From: Laguncularia racemosa
Taxonomy: Eukaryota; Streptophyta; Magnoliopsida; Myrtales; Combretaceae
Direction: 5' to 3'
Length of the DNA: 64,000 nt
Assembly: GCA_037954665.1 (NCBI GenBank)
Contig: JBBMOL010000057.1
Location: 2,170,001 to 2,234,000 of the forward strand
Of the stretch, positions 12,051 to 22,650 are shown in pieces (position 1 is the first letter of the stretch; every line of letters begins with the position of its first letter). Position numbers and translations under genes: made by a program. The notes under the pieces are model-generated. The model saw only the letters and a program-made list of their open reading frames with translations. It was not told where the DNA came from and ran no database searches.

Positions 12051-12862
12051 TGTTAATTCCCCCCATCACACTTTTAAGAGAATTTTTATTCAATATAGTA
12101 TTGCGCAAAACAATGTTATGAGTAATAAAATAAAATCTCACAAATTTCACTTGCTCACGTGTTTCACTCAAATCGCTCTACTGTTCTCACCAATCCTTAC
12201 CTACTCAAAAATTTCTCTTTTCAATTATTTTGAAACTAACAATCCAATCGAAGTTATTCCTGTGGAAATCCACCAAACTTTCTAAACAACAGTTTCATAA
12301 TACGATTTGACAAGATTCACAGAAAGCTAAGAATTCTAATGAGGACCACCACAAACATGAATTTTCAACAATTTTCATGAAACATTTTTTATTTATATGA
12401 TTCTCCTTTTTCTTTTTCTTCTCTTTTTTTTATACGAATTTTTCTTTTTTTTTCCTTTTTTTTTAATTCTTGAGAAAGGAAGTTTATACAATTCCTTTCA
12501 AAATCTAACAACAACTAAGTCGAAAATCTACTTGTAGATCGAATTCAAGAACATATATATATATATATATATATTTAATCCAAACCCTATGTAAACACCC
12601 CATTTTTGCCCCTTAATCATAAATAATGTTTATTTTGTCATTTTTTTCATTTTTCCTTCTATTTTGCAAAAATAAAGGAAAAATATTGAAAAAATAAAAT
12701 AAATAGGAAAAATATACCAATTTTAGAAAATGATGATTGAAATAGTAATAAAAGATGTTAAATAATTTTTATAATTTTTTTAATTTCAAAATAATATAAA
12801 AATAATAAACATTGCAACGCATATGTATAATTTGTGATTAATAAATAAACGAGAAAGTAGGC

Positions 12863-12949
12863 TAGCCCAGTTGGTCCAGTCTTCAGCCTAAGTAGGTATG
12901 AGCGCGCGCTGGGGGGGGTCGGTAGGCTTGGTCAAGGGTTCGAAACACA
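12863..12949 (+). repeat. tRNA-like (SINE-type) A box / B box inside solo LTR
   Basis: TAGCCCAGTTGG (12863-12874) fits an RNA polymerase III A box and GGGTTCGAAACAC (12937-12949) fits a B box, about 70 bp apart, the spacing of a tRNA or SINE head. No cloverleaf or 3' tail is convincing, so it is a relic or a fortuitous promoter. Confidence 0.45.
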
Positions 12950-13298
12950 GGGGAAGCAAATCCGCGTTTTGCAATTTTTTTCTCTTACCCAGGACACGTG
13001 TCAGATTCTAATTGGATGGAGGGACCGCACATGCCAAACGCGTGATCGTCTTTAACCTCCATCTGAAACGATCGCCAACCGCGGGAAAAAATGAAATCCA
13101 ATCATTTTGATACGATTTTTTGCTCAAATCCAACAAATCTTTAACAAAAATAAGATAAACATCATCCAATTAACACAAATCATAACAAAATCAAATATTT
13201 ACTTGAATCTAAAGTAAATCAAAAATGGGTTTCAACCGCAAATCCTATTCAAGCCTATTGGAGGGAAATCCGAGCTTATCCAACTCAATTTCTAATGC

Positions 13299-13308
13299 CT
13301 ATAAATAG
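13299..13308 (+). promoter_or_regulatory. TATA box of solo LTR
   Basis: CTATAAATAG, the plant consensus, about 710 bp into the 1.9-kb LTR. Confidence 0.6.
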
Positions 13309-14563
13309 AGCACAATAGGGGGAAGCTAAACCACGGATCAAAAGAGAGAAAATAGTGAAAATTAGAGGGTTTCGAAGCTCACTGGAGTTCTTCCCAAGCC
13401 GCAACCGACGATCGCCATCTGAACCACCACCTAGAGAGGTTTTTGAAGAAAACCACTGCCACAGTTGGATTGCCCACCCTTGGAAAGCTTAGAAGCAACC
13501 CTCAATTGCCTTCAAAGGCCACCGGAACACCGCTGACGAGGATCCTCTAACCGACGTGACCTGACCCGGTAGAACCGATTCGACCCGATCCGCATCCAGC
13601 TTAGTTGATTTATTTTATTTTATTTTATTATTTATTTATTTATTTACTTTATTTATCCATTTATTTAGATATTAGTTTATTAGAAATAAAGAATTTTTTT
13701 AATCTAAAAATATATAAAAAAGATTTTTTAAAGATTTTAATTAGGTTTTAGGATTTTGATAAATGAATAAATATGTCTAATATAAGAATATAATATAAAA
13801 AATAAAAAATAAATAATATAATAAAAAATAATAATGAATTTTGTCTTTTTTTTATCACTTAGAAAATTTCTTTTCAAAACAAAAAATATATTTAATTGAT
13901 TTCTTTTAAAATTAGAAGTTTTAGTTTTTCGAAAATAAAATAATAAAAAATTTTAGGCTTAGAATTTTTAAGAAATCTTTAAAATGATAACAAACGTAAA
14001 CCCGACATGTTTTCATAATTAAAACTAGAACAACCCACTAAAGCTTTTTGATAAGAAAGCGAACTACGGCTTGTTTGATCCCGAATAGCAAGTACGTAAG
14101 CACTCTTATGGGGCAATTCTAAAAAGAATAAAAAAACATTTTCTAAATCGTTATTAGTGTAATTTTTAAAGATATCAGAATATGACTCAAATTTCAAAAG
14201 GGTAAGGTGGTAACTTTAGGGTTTTAATAGGATAGCCCTCGAGTCGAGAATCTCTGGTTTTTCTTTCTTCTTCTTTTTCTTTTCTAAAAATAAAAAGAGG
14301 AGATTTTGTCAACTAGTTGTCTAAATTAGAATTAATCTGCTCAATTAGTTCTAATTCAATAATTTTTCCAATTTCAGTTGGGTGGCGACTTCAAATAAAT
14401 AAAAACTTCCTAGTTCAAGTCGATGATTTATATTAGATGAGCATAGAATATAATATTAATCGAATTACGGAGATAATATAAAATTTTAAAATTAGACTTG
14501 ACACCCTAAATCTAAGAACAAGTAACTAAAATAACAAGATAGGTGATCCTGACAAACCCGATT

Positions 14564-14575
14564 GCTCTGATACCA
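14564..14575 (-). promoter_or_regulatory. Primer-binding site, initiator tRNA-Met type
   Basis: The minus strand reads TGGTATCAGAGC three bases inside the end of the 5' LTR (14579). This is the classic complement to the 3' end of plant initiator methionine tRNA and confirms the minus orientation of the element. Confidence 0.9.
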
Positions 14576-14578
14576 AAC

Positions 14579-15238
14579 TGATGCGAACCCCTTCAACCTG
14601 TGACAAACCCGACAATCTAGATTTGATAATCCCCACAACTTATGGATCTATTAAAAACGATGGAAACCACGACCCGTTATCTATAGACAAGATAAGAACC
14701 TTGGTATAAGTATTAAAGCCACAATCGATTGATAAGTTTGAGTGAACGCCATGGATTCTAAATCCGATAAGTTCGGTAGTTCTTTCAAGAACCAAAGAGA
14801 AATTCTTTCTCAAAAGGTGAATCAACTTTCTTAATTCTTAATTTTTAATTGTGTTACAATAAGTGTATAGCAACTATTTATAGTCCTACAAGAATGAGTA
14901 CACAAAACGATATAAAAAACCTAATTCGAATAAAGGAAATACATTCAATGCTGGTAGCCTAAAATAGTACAAAGCCGGCCTATAGTTGTAGCCAAAGTCG
15001 GTGGCTTTGGATCTCCATTTAGCTGGCCTTGCTTGAATTTTCACCAACCACTTAGGCCGGCGACTTAAACCGCTAAGGGCGATGGCCTTAAATGATTTTA
15101 AGGCTATTGGCCTTAAGTTTCTTCCTCGACTTCCACCTTCGTGCTTCGCACTTCAAATATGGTCGTGCTCCTTAGTTCAATCCTCTTAGCTTGATATCAA
15201 TCAACCTTGGACCAATCTTCCTAACATGATCTTCATCA
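14579..15238 (-). repeat. 5' LTR of gypsy element
   Basis: Direct repeat of 9202-9917. On the minus strand GGACTATAAATAGTTGC near 14870-14886 is the likely promoter TATA box for the element. Confidence 0.9.
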
Positions 15239-15593
15239 CTTAACCACTACCGAGAAACTACAATACAACAAATTCCTAAACTTATAGTCTCATAACCTAA
15301 AAAATAAAAAATTAAATAAATCGTAAATTATTGTTAGAACTCCATAACCATCACTAGGACAACCAATGGCTATGATTTTAGAATTTTAGATATGGTTAGG
15401 ATGTATTTGTATATCTTCAAAAGTTATAAATAGATAAAGTCATACTTTAGATTTTTTTTCCCCACAACTAGAGTTTGAGATTATATTATAATTTTGAAAA
15501 GAAAAATATGACATATACAAATGATTTTTGAACAAGTATATTAAAAAGAAGAAGAAGAAGAAGAAGAAAAAGAAGAAAAAAGACCTTTCTGCA
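15239..15593. other. Flank of gypsy insertion with GAA microsatellite
   Basis: It starts with the CTTAA target duplication; the following sequence probably completes the LTR remnant seen before 9197. A (GAA)n run lies at about 15550-15580, immediately before copy 2 of the duplicated unit. No gene seen. Confidence 0.5.
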
Positions 15594-16756
15594 ATAATTG
15601 ACAAATTCCTAACTACACATGCACAAGCATAGAACTAAACCTCTACCTTGCAACGACCATAAATATTTGATAATTTAATCGTGTGCATTTACCTTTATTA
15701 GGCATGCTACATATTAATTATTTCTTAAAATAGAAAAATTAGTTTATATGATTCTACATTGTTAATAACCAACATATATGCTCTATATATCCGATAATGA
15801 TCAATTAATCAAATTACTATTGCCACTTTTCATTATTCTTTCTATTTATTAGGAATAATTTAGATTTATACAAAACATTGATTTTGTCAACAACATGTAA
15901 AATTTATTTTAGAACATTATTTATTCTAGCAAATATGCATTAGTTTTTTCAAGTAATAGAAAATATGCATCATTAGTACATCCTAGAGTCTATAGTATGT
16001 GTTGCCATGTAATTCTTACTATAAGGTTTTTGGTCTTATCTAACCTATTTGATGTATTCAATGAACTAACAATAAGTAACGCAACATAACATGTGAAATT
16101 GAAATAGGATTTTATCACAATTCATTGATTCTGCGAATATCCAATTTGCGATATTCAAATATCAATTGATTCTATGAATTCCTAGATATTTAGTATCCAA
16201 ATTCGACAATTTTATGAATTCGAGAACTTGGGAGAAAATAGAGCAAAGACGGCTCAAAATTTCAATAATATTCAATGTCTTAAGGTATACAAATAATAAC
16301 AAGCATAAAGCTACCAAAAATATAACATAAAAATTTTCTAAAAGTAGAAACGTTCAAAAACTACAAAAAAATAGAAATGCCTAAATATTAAAGATACGTA
16401 GCAAAATAAAAAATAAATACAATACTACAAACAAAACTCAAAATAGAAGTGTCTATAATAAATTATAGGTAATTTAAAAATTACCAAAAATAGCAAATTC
16501 AACTATTAAAAGGACTAAACAAAGGAATGTGCCCTAAAAATAGTATAGCTCAACACTAAAGGTACTGACTTCTTTGAATTAGCTCGTCTCCCTTTAAATA
16601 CGGTCCAAAAATAAAAAAATCGGGACTAACCCAATTTTGTCCCATTTCGCGATGTATCTGTTTGCTAATACCTCCACCCCATCAATAAGTTTACACAATG
16701 AAGGCATATAAGTTAAAGGAGATGTCGAGGTTAATTTAGCATAATCTCTCCAATAC
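15594..16756 (+). repeat. Segmental duplication, copy 2, first part
   Basis: It matches 1-1167 with scattered substitutions and small indels. The match stops after CTCTCCAATAC at 16756 and resumes at 44046 with ATACATTTAACATGG, sharing ATAC, so copy 2 is split. No coding content recognised. Confidence 0.88.
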
Positions 16757-16796
16757 TTAAGTTGGTAAGATTAAGCACAGAGAATGTTACAATAAC

Positions 16797-17565
16797 CATG
16801 ATTGTCAAAATCTTGATTCAACTCTTATAATTTTATTATTTTATAAGACTTTCCCTCATATAATCTAATACAAAATCTTTCTTGAGTAAAATCAGATAGA
16901 GTCCCGATTTAAAATCTTAGAGTCAATAAATCTCAATTCCATGAGGGGTTATACGGTTCTATGTGTTTTAGGTTTTCCACCTAATAGGTTAATATTCTTA
17001 TTTAATAGGCTTTTAAACTAGCTCATTACACATTTTCATTACTTTTCCTTAATCTCTAGTCACGATTCAACATAGGAAAATATATACACATTCAAATTTC
17101 TATCTCCTTTTTTCCCTTCGAACACATGACCTTAACTTTTTTTTTTTCCACTTCTCATTTTATTATGACTTTAAATCTGAGTTCTTTTCACTATGGTGAT
17201 AGGAGAAATTGTAATAGTTTTGACTTTAACAAGATAGCTAATAATTTGTTTTGGTTTTATATTTTTATTGTAATGATTTATGTTGCAACAATTTGTATTG
17301 GTACTTATGATGTAGTTTCATGTATTTGGATAATAATTTATGTTTAACTATTTATATTAAACTTATATTATGACTAGAATGTATAATGAATTTTATCATT
17401 CCATCACATATTGTAAGTTTCTCATTTACTATTATAAGTATATTTACAATTTCTAAAAGCTAATTTACATAAATTGTAAAATCTTATGATTGCATAATTC
17501 AATTTTATGATCCAATTCTATGGTCCCTGGCAATTCCAAGTAGAATTCCAATTTTGATAACCATG
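16797..17565. mobile_element. hAT-like non-autonomous transposon (769 bp)
   Basis: The inverted ends are CATGATTGTCAAAATCTTG and, from the right, CATGGTTATCAAAATTGG, about 14 of 18 identical. The flanking 8-mers ACAATAAC (16789-16796) and ACGACAAC (17566-17573) agree at 6 of 8 positions, consistent with a decayed 8-bp hAT duplication. A related element of similar length lies at 59182-59964. No transposase is visible. Confidence 0.6.
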
Positions 17566-19111
17566 ACGACAACTAAGGTTTTCTAGAATACTAGACAGCG
17601 TGTGCAAATATAGAGAATGTATCTTTTGCATGATGATTTATGAAGCTTTATATAAAAGAGAAGAAAAAGTGGCTATTAGCTAACAAGCTTATAATATCCC
17701 CTTCTATTCTTTGATTGTGAGAAGCAAATCCTGCAAAAGGTGGAGAATCATAATTAATGTTGTCAAGCAAAACAACCCCAAACACACACACACATTTGCT
17801 TGCTTTAGGATAAGCCCAAGGGTTGGAGGCCCATTAGAAAAAATGGCTACCAACAGTTTTCATACACAAATACCTATGTATGTGCATCAGAATATATTAT
17901 TTAGTGCAATTATTAGAACTGGGAATGAGAAATATATTAAAGTTTCAAATCATGTGACTACCAATGTTTTTATTTTCTTAATTTGCCTATGCAGCGTAAT
18001 GTCACTAAACTCCAAATATTCATGGATTGAATTACATTTACTTAGTTCATGGATGATTTTATTTTGAAATATCAAAATTATCTCTAAACTTGTTTTAATT
18101 TTTCAATACGAAATCTATAATTAAAAAAAAAAAAATCTGTAGCGTGCTACTAGCTAAAGGAGCCAGGATACATTCAACAGTGGGTTATTAGAAAGGAAAA
18201 TATAATCAAAACTATCTATCAAGAGTTTGGTCGCAACTTTTTTATCATACAATGTTCGAACATTTCCTTATGGCTATGTTTATTGTGGAAATTAGCCCAT
18301 TTGTTTGGTTCTTTCATTTTCACTTCTAAATATGTTTTTATAATTGTAGTTGAATAATATAAATATTGCTCTCCGAATGTCTCTTAATAAAATAAAATAA
18401 ATTTTATTTCTCCTACCTCTGCTGATTAAAAAAAAAAACATACTCTTCAGGCTGGATGAGGGAGGAGGAACAGACTCCTGCACTTAGAACTCTCCACACA
18501 GCAAAACGCAATATATTCAAGTTCAAACACGTGATAGACGCTGAATCGATGATAATGTTGTCACTTGCAGTATCCAATAGCAATTAAACACGATGAAAGC
18601 GCCTAAAGAGAGACAAAAATAAGTAAGTTCGTTCAAAATTTAACCGATGCTCGACATACGTTCAATCGGGGGTGGTGTCATTCAGTGAGGGGTGGCGTTT
18701 TCCGGTGCTGCCCCTTGCACATGTAAAGTAATGGCAGTTAAACCCAGCATAACAGCATGTTCCAATTAAACCCAACATAAAAAGCTAACAGCAGAAAGAT
18801 GGAAATAAATTCAAAATTGAACATGCACTCGCTGTCAAATGGGCAATGATATTGTCTCATGACGATGGCATTTTCCATTGCTTCTTTTCTGGTGGTGGCG
18901 TTTATTAGTGCTTTAGTCTCTCCGTTAGATTTAATCATGATAGGAGATGGCATGATTAGAAAAGATGATAACAATCCTCTTAGACCTCGATGATTCCCCC
19001 CTGCGGCCAACCGAAAAGACAAGAAAGTCTAGACAAACAAAACTGGAACAAATGCGAGGTTCTTCATTATGAAGTTCCAATTCATTATGATCAAATATTT
19101 CTATTTTATAC
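17566..19111. other. No gene identified
   Basis: Part of the material that separates the two halves of duplication copy 2. Open frames at 17711-18067 (plus), 18292-18483 and 18738-19022 (minus) show no domain I recognise. Around 18650-18960 the DNA is more GC-rich and less repetitive than its surroundings, so it could hold a decayed gene piece, but I cannot name it. Confidence 0.35.
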
Positions 19112-19716
19112 TGTGGGAGTTTTGGCTCAAATGCGAGGTCAAGTGAGTGTTATGTGTAAACACACTATACACGGTCTGATGAAAAAGTGACATATATAAG
19201 AATAATGAAGGGTAATTGAGATGGGATGAGGAGTAGGTAACCTCAGACAAGGTCCAAATATACGATGACAGGTGTATACTTTATGAAATAAATGTAGGAA
19301 TGTGATCATTTTAGTCTTTTGAGAAAAATTCGACAGAATAATAATACTTTTTCCAAAAGAAGTCCCTTTTTAGTGAAGAGATATAAGGCATTTATAGCAT
19401 TTGGTTACAAATTTCGTTCGTCGAATGGTGATGACGATCAATGGTTTCTAGCAAATGAGTCCTTATATGGGCCTTGAATAAGTCTTGGCCTACCAAAGGC
19501 TTTTTACTTTATGTATGTATGTGAGCCTTTATTTAAAAAAGATTGGATCGGACGAGTTGATCCAACGAACCCTATCTCAAGCCTACCATGCCAAATCTCC
19601 CTTGATCATCCCAAAATACAAACTTCACTCTTTAGGCCCTGTCACCTTGACCCAATGAGTTAAATCTACTAAAATAACAAGCCACAAGCCCATAAATTAG
19701 ATTTAGCCCCCCTACA
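19112..19716 (-). repeat. 3' LTR of Tat-like element
   Basis: It aligns with 33508-33874 plus 39190-39422. A minus-strand TATA box, GCTATAAATGCC near 19388-19400, corresponds to ACTATAAATACC near 33786-33798 in the 5' LTR. Confidence 0.88.
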
Positions 19717-19794
19717 TTTTGCCTCTCGACCAAAATCCTTTGAATGAGATCAAAGGAATTTAGATATCAAATAAGCCTTTGTTAAGGTTAGGAA

Positions 19795-20035
19795 GTTACT
19801 TTAGCTTGTTGGAAAGTACATGCCCACAATGTAAAAGGTTTGAAGTTCGAATCCCCATCGCACGCACAGACGTGCTTTCTTTTCTCTTCTTTTTTTTAGT
19901 CAATAATAAATTAAAAGCCCACCACTCTAAAGCAATGCACAAGCCCACAACTTGTTTGGAAAGTACACACCCATAACACAACAACGCCCCAAGTTCTAAT
20001 CCTCCAACATGCACAAGCGCCTAACCCGTTTTTTT
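19795..20035 (+). repeat. Two tRNA-like SINE heads in tandem
   Basis: Unit 1 has TAGCTTGTTGGAAAGTACA (A-box-like, from 19802) and GAAGTTCGAATCC (B box, 19842-19854), followed by a T-rich run. Unit 2, about 148 bp later, repeats CTTGTTTGGAAAGTACACA (from 19951) and CAAGTTCTAATCC (19990-20002), again followed by a T-rich run near 20030. Both lie between the 3' LTR and the captured topoisomerase fragment. They look like a dimeric or twice-inserted SINE. Confidence 0.5.
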
Positions 20036-20074
20036 CTCTCTTTTTATTATTTTTTTGTTGAAGGCATGCCTTGT

Positions 20075-22290
20075 ACATCTTTTTTCAACAATTCCTAACT
20101 TCACCAACTTTTTCAAGAATTTATCTAAAAGTTCACATTTGGACCCAAAGCTACTGATGGGACGATCTGACCGTTCTAACAAGTTTAAACCTCTACTTAA
20201 TCCTAGCTTACGATCAGTTCTCAGGCAAGTGTACCTATCGACTAGCAGTATAGCATAGGAGTATAGGTATCGATCCCACGAAGACTTATAAGTACTAGTA
20301 CTAACGATTTTCCTACTATCTAACTTCTCACTATTGATGATCTCAACTATCCTAATTATTGCCTAAACCTGAAAGAAACAAATAAAATGAACAAAGTAAA
20401 TGTAATCAAACACTCCCTTAATTAATTCAATGATCTAAACATACCCTGCCCAAGATCCACCCCTAATTCTCATGTAGCTTTTACTCAATTCCACACTATC
20501 CAATGATTAATATCCAAACTTTGATCTGCGGAGTTACTTACACTAGATTAGAGTCTTTCTCAAGATCAATAATCCCTAATCCTAATTAAGCCAATTAAGA
20601 TCTCTCTTCAATTAACATAATCAAGATTGCGTTAGGATCCTAGGACTCTCAATTGAACCAGACCGCAATGACCTCGTTCAATACAGAAGACCTCCTATAA
20701 CCTATCTCTAGGATTACAAGGTGTCTTTTTATTCATGCAAGATCTACTCTATTACCGATTTCTCAATCTTAATAACAGAGATATAATTCCATCCTAATAT
20801 TGCGCACATATCAAGATGAATAAACTATAATTGCAACATGAACAAACTCAAAGAATAGAATTAAATTATTGAACATAACATCAACAATTCTGTCACATGA
20901 TACTCAGGGGTTTCTCAAGGGAACGGGTACGAAACAATTAGCCACTCATGAATCTAATAAGAAGAGCAAAACATAAAATAATTGAGTCCATAAAGAAAAT
21001 TCGAACACGAAATATCTTGGCTTCCAATCCGAAACTATTCTAGCAACAGCTCCTGGTGGCAGCAGCTTCTCTTCTCTAGGGTTTCTCTCGTGCTGCCTCC
21101 CCCCTTTTCTCATTAGGGTTGTTCTATTTATACTTCTTGAGGCATGGCCGAGCATCTTCAACTGGAAAGATACGATTCTATCTTTCCTTTTCCAAGTGAA
21201 TCTCGTCAAGTGAATAATAGTCGCCTGGCACGCCTAACGGCACGGCCAGATTTCAAACCGTGTCTCCCTCTGGTCGAAAATATGTAACTCCTCAATCTTG
21301 ATCAGTGTTTGGCACGGCTAGGAACACGGCTAGCAGCACTAGTAGCAACACGGCTAGAAGCACGACTAGACTATAACCCGTGCTAAGTTCTGGAGCTTTC
21401 CACGTCTTCACAGCGTATGCCACGGCTTCAAACACACCCATATCACAAGCCGTGCTTCCTTTCCAAGTGATGCTTTCATCTTCAGGTGCACTCACGGTTC
21501 ATGACACGGCCGTGGTCTTCCACGTGTTGTCCATGAGTAACTTTAACTTGATCTTTTAAGCTTCAATTATGCCCCTTTTGTGATCTTTCTCCTTCTCTTT
21601 GGTATTATACCCTGAAACATATATTTATCTGTTAAATACCGAATTCGCATTGATTTTATTCAAAAGATTATACAAATTCATCATTAATGCCCATGATTTA
21701 CCAGGGTTAATTTACTCTTATCAGCTACCCTGCTGAAGAGTCAAAGTTTCCTTCGTTTAGGAGTCAAAGGCCGGATTATCAATAAGAGCATTGACAATAA
21801 TCCATAAGTGATTCTTAATAGTGTAGGCTTTGATGTTGGCATTCTTGTTTTTCTTATTTACAACAGCCACGACATGGTTTGCGATCTGACTTGCAACATA
21901 ATTAACATGCGTTCTACCCTTGGTTGTGGCAATACTGTTCACAAAACTAACCTGTTGAAATTGACCATCACTGGGAGACACAAATATCCCACCTATAATT
22001 CGCAGTCTCTTCAATCCTTGGAAGAGGAGATTCTGAATTGTTTTTTCGAGGTAGAGGCAAGGGACATACCAACATACTCACCAAATGTTTTCACTGGAGC
22101 CTTCTTACCATTCAATATGACTTTTACAGTCATTCCAAGGCACCCAGCCATGTCAACCACACGTTTCTTCATCAAAGAAACCACATCATCTTCTAGATGT
22201 GTCATGTTAAATTTAGCCAGGTCAGGCTCAAATGAAACCTTGGTCCAATTTTCGCCTTCTTTGAACTTGGTAATGACAAGATCGGATTTT
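20075..22290 (-). pseudogene. TOP2: DNA topoisomerase II fragment (split by a solo LTR)
   Basis: The minus strand encodes a piece of plant DNA topoisomerase II from the end of the ATPase region through the transducer domain. Recognisable blocks in order: ENWTKVSFEPDLAKFNM, THLEDDVVSLMKKRVVDMAG, GQFQQVSFVNSIATTKG, IKAYTIKNHLWIIVNALID, then, after the solo LTR at 20155-21723, SFGSKCELLDKFLKKL and GIVEK. The last block ends near 20075, where similarity stops. A frameshift lies between the second and third blocks, near 22030. The first three blocks follow with coding-length spacing and no visible intron, so the piece may derive from an mRNA, or from one exon stretch. The catalytic Tyr region and the rest of the enzyme are absent. 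It sits beside THIC, FYVE and PPR fragments inside the Tat-like element. Confidence 0.88.
20155..21723 (-). mobile_element. Athila-like solo LTR with GCTAC target-site duplication
   Basis: This 1569-bp block reads TGATGGGACG to TTACTCTTATCA on the plus strand and is flanked by perfect GCTAC copies (20150-20154 and 21724-21728). It cuts the topoisomerase II fragment between codons. The minus strand has LTR logic: it starts TGATAAGAGTAAATTAACC, carries a TATA box AGTATAAATAGAAC (near 21121-21135), and near its end has GGGATCGATACCTATACTCC and GGTACACTTGCCT, blocks I associate with Athila-type gypsy LTRs. Its U3 holds about eight CACGGC/GCCGTG motifs between 21200 and 21520, a local GC-rich island. 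No internal region remains. Confidence 0.9.
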
Positions 22291-22375
22291 CGAGGTCACT
22301 GTTGTGACTGCTCCTTTCGACCTCCTTCTCCCCTCATACAGTATATATTTATTCGCATACAGTATATATATTTCT

Positions 22376-22650
22376 ACTGCATAGTTCGCAGAGCTTCTCA
22401 CTCAAGGAGAATTGACTCAAAGAGCTTGGGAGAAGGGTGTCCAGGTAATTATTGAAGGTCTTAGGTATATTCCATGCATAAGATACTTGAGAACATGTTG
22501 AGACAACTAGAATGGCACGATGGAGTTCCATTCTATACACTTGGTCCCTTAACAACTGAGATTGTTCCCGAATATGACCACATTACCTCTGCAATTGGTG
22601 CTACAAATATTGGAGCTCTCAGCACTTTTCTTCTTCGTTATGTGACACCA
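22376..22650 (+). pseudogene. THIC: THIC (phosphomethylpyrimidine synthase) fragment
   Basis: The plus strand encodes about 90 residues of THIC, the plastid radical-SAM enzyme that makes the pyrimidine half of thiamine. Blocks: FAELLTQGELTQRAWEKGVQ, then after a one-base frameshift near 22470, MHKILENMLRQLEW, FYTLGPLTTEIVPEYDHITS, AIGATNIGALSTFLLRYVTP. This is the stretch around the conserved NEGPGH-x-PMHKI-x-ENM motif, here decayed to IEGLRYIP-CI. Similarity ends abruptly at VTP (22650). A TAG replaces the Gln codon before FAELL. The start of THIC and the C-terminal Cys motif that binds the iron-sulfur cluster are absent. It is in opposite orientation to the neighbouring topoisomerase piece, about 85 bp away. 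Confidence 0.92.

Larger units (their letters stand above)
12590..14503 (+). mobile_element. Solo LTR (1.9 kb) with CCCTA target-site duplication
   Basis: The block starts TGTAAACACCCC and ends GACTTGACA, with a perfect 5-bp duplication CCCTA at 12585-12589 and 14504-14508. It lies in the 5' untranslated region of the surrounding gypsy element. No internal region or second LTR is present, so unequal recombination has left one LTR. A TATA box (CTATAAATAG, 13299-13308) on the plus strand sets the orientation, and is followed by a pyrimidine-poor leader with AGAGAGAAAATAG. Near its left end it holds a tRNA-like promoter. Confidence 0.9.
9202..15238 (-). mobile_element. Ty3/gypsy retrotransposon, internally deleted, minus strand
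   Basis: Two direct LTRs (9202-9917 and 14579-15238) start TGATGCGAAC and end TTCATCA, and the element is flanked by a perfect 5-bp duplication CTTAA (9197-9201 and 15239-15243). Between them, on the minus strand, are a primer-binding site, gag, aspartic protease, and an integrase C-terminus that runs into the polypurine tract. Reverse transcriptase, RNase H and the integrase core are missing, so it is non-autonomous. The two LTRs differ at roughly one base in ten by eye plus indels, implying an old insertion. A solo LTR of another family sits in its 5' untranslated region. Confidence 0.93.

Noticed and set aside
12863..12949. Functional tRNA gene
   Set aside because: A and B boxes are present but I could not draw an acceptor stem or anticodon arm, and a long G-run lies between them.
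17711..18067. A 118-codon plus-strand open frame
   Set aside because: No recognisable motif, no matching flanking exons and no family resemblance; left as unassigned sequence.
21808..22455. A 215-codon plus-strand open frame
   Set aside because: It runs antisense to the topoisomerase II fragment and then out of frame into the THIC fragment. The real coding signal is in the other strand or frame.
20075..22650. Functional TOP2 or THIC gene
   Set aside because: Only internal parts of each are present, with stops, frameshifts, no start and sharp ends at unrelated sequence.
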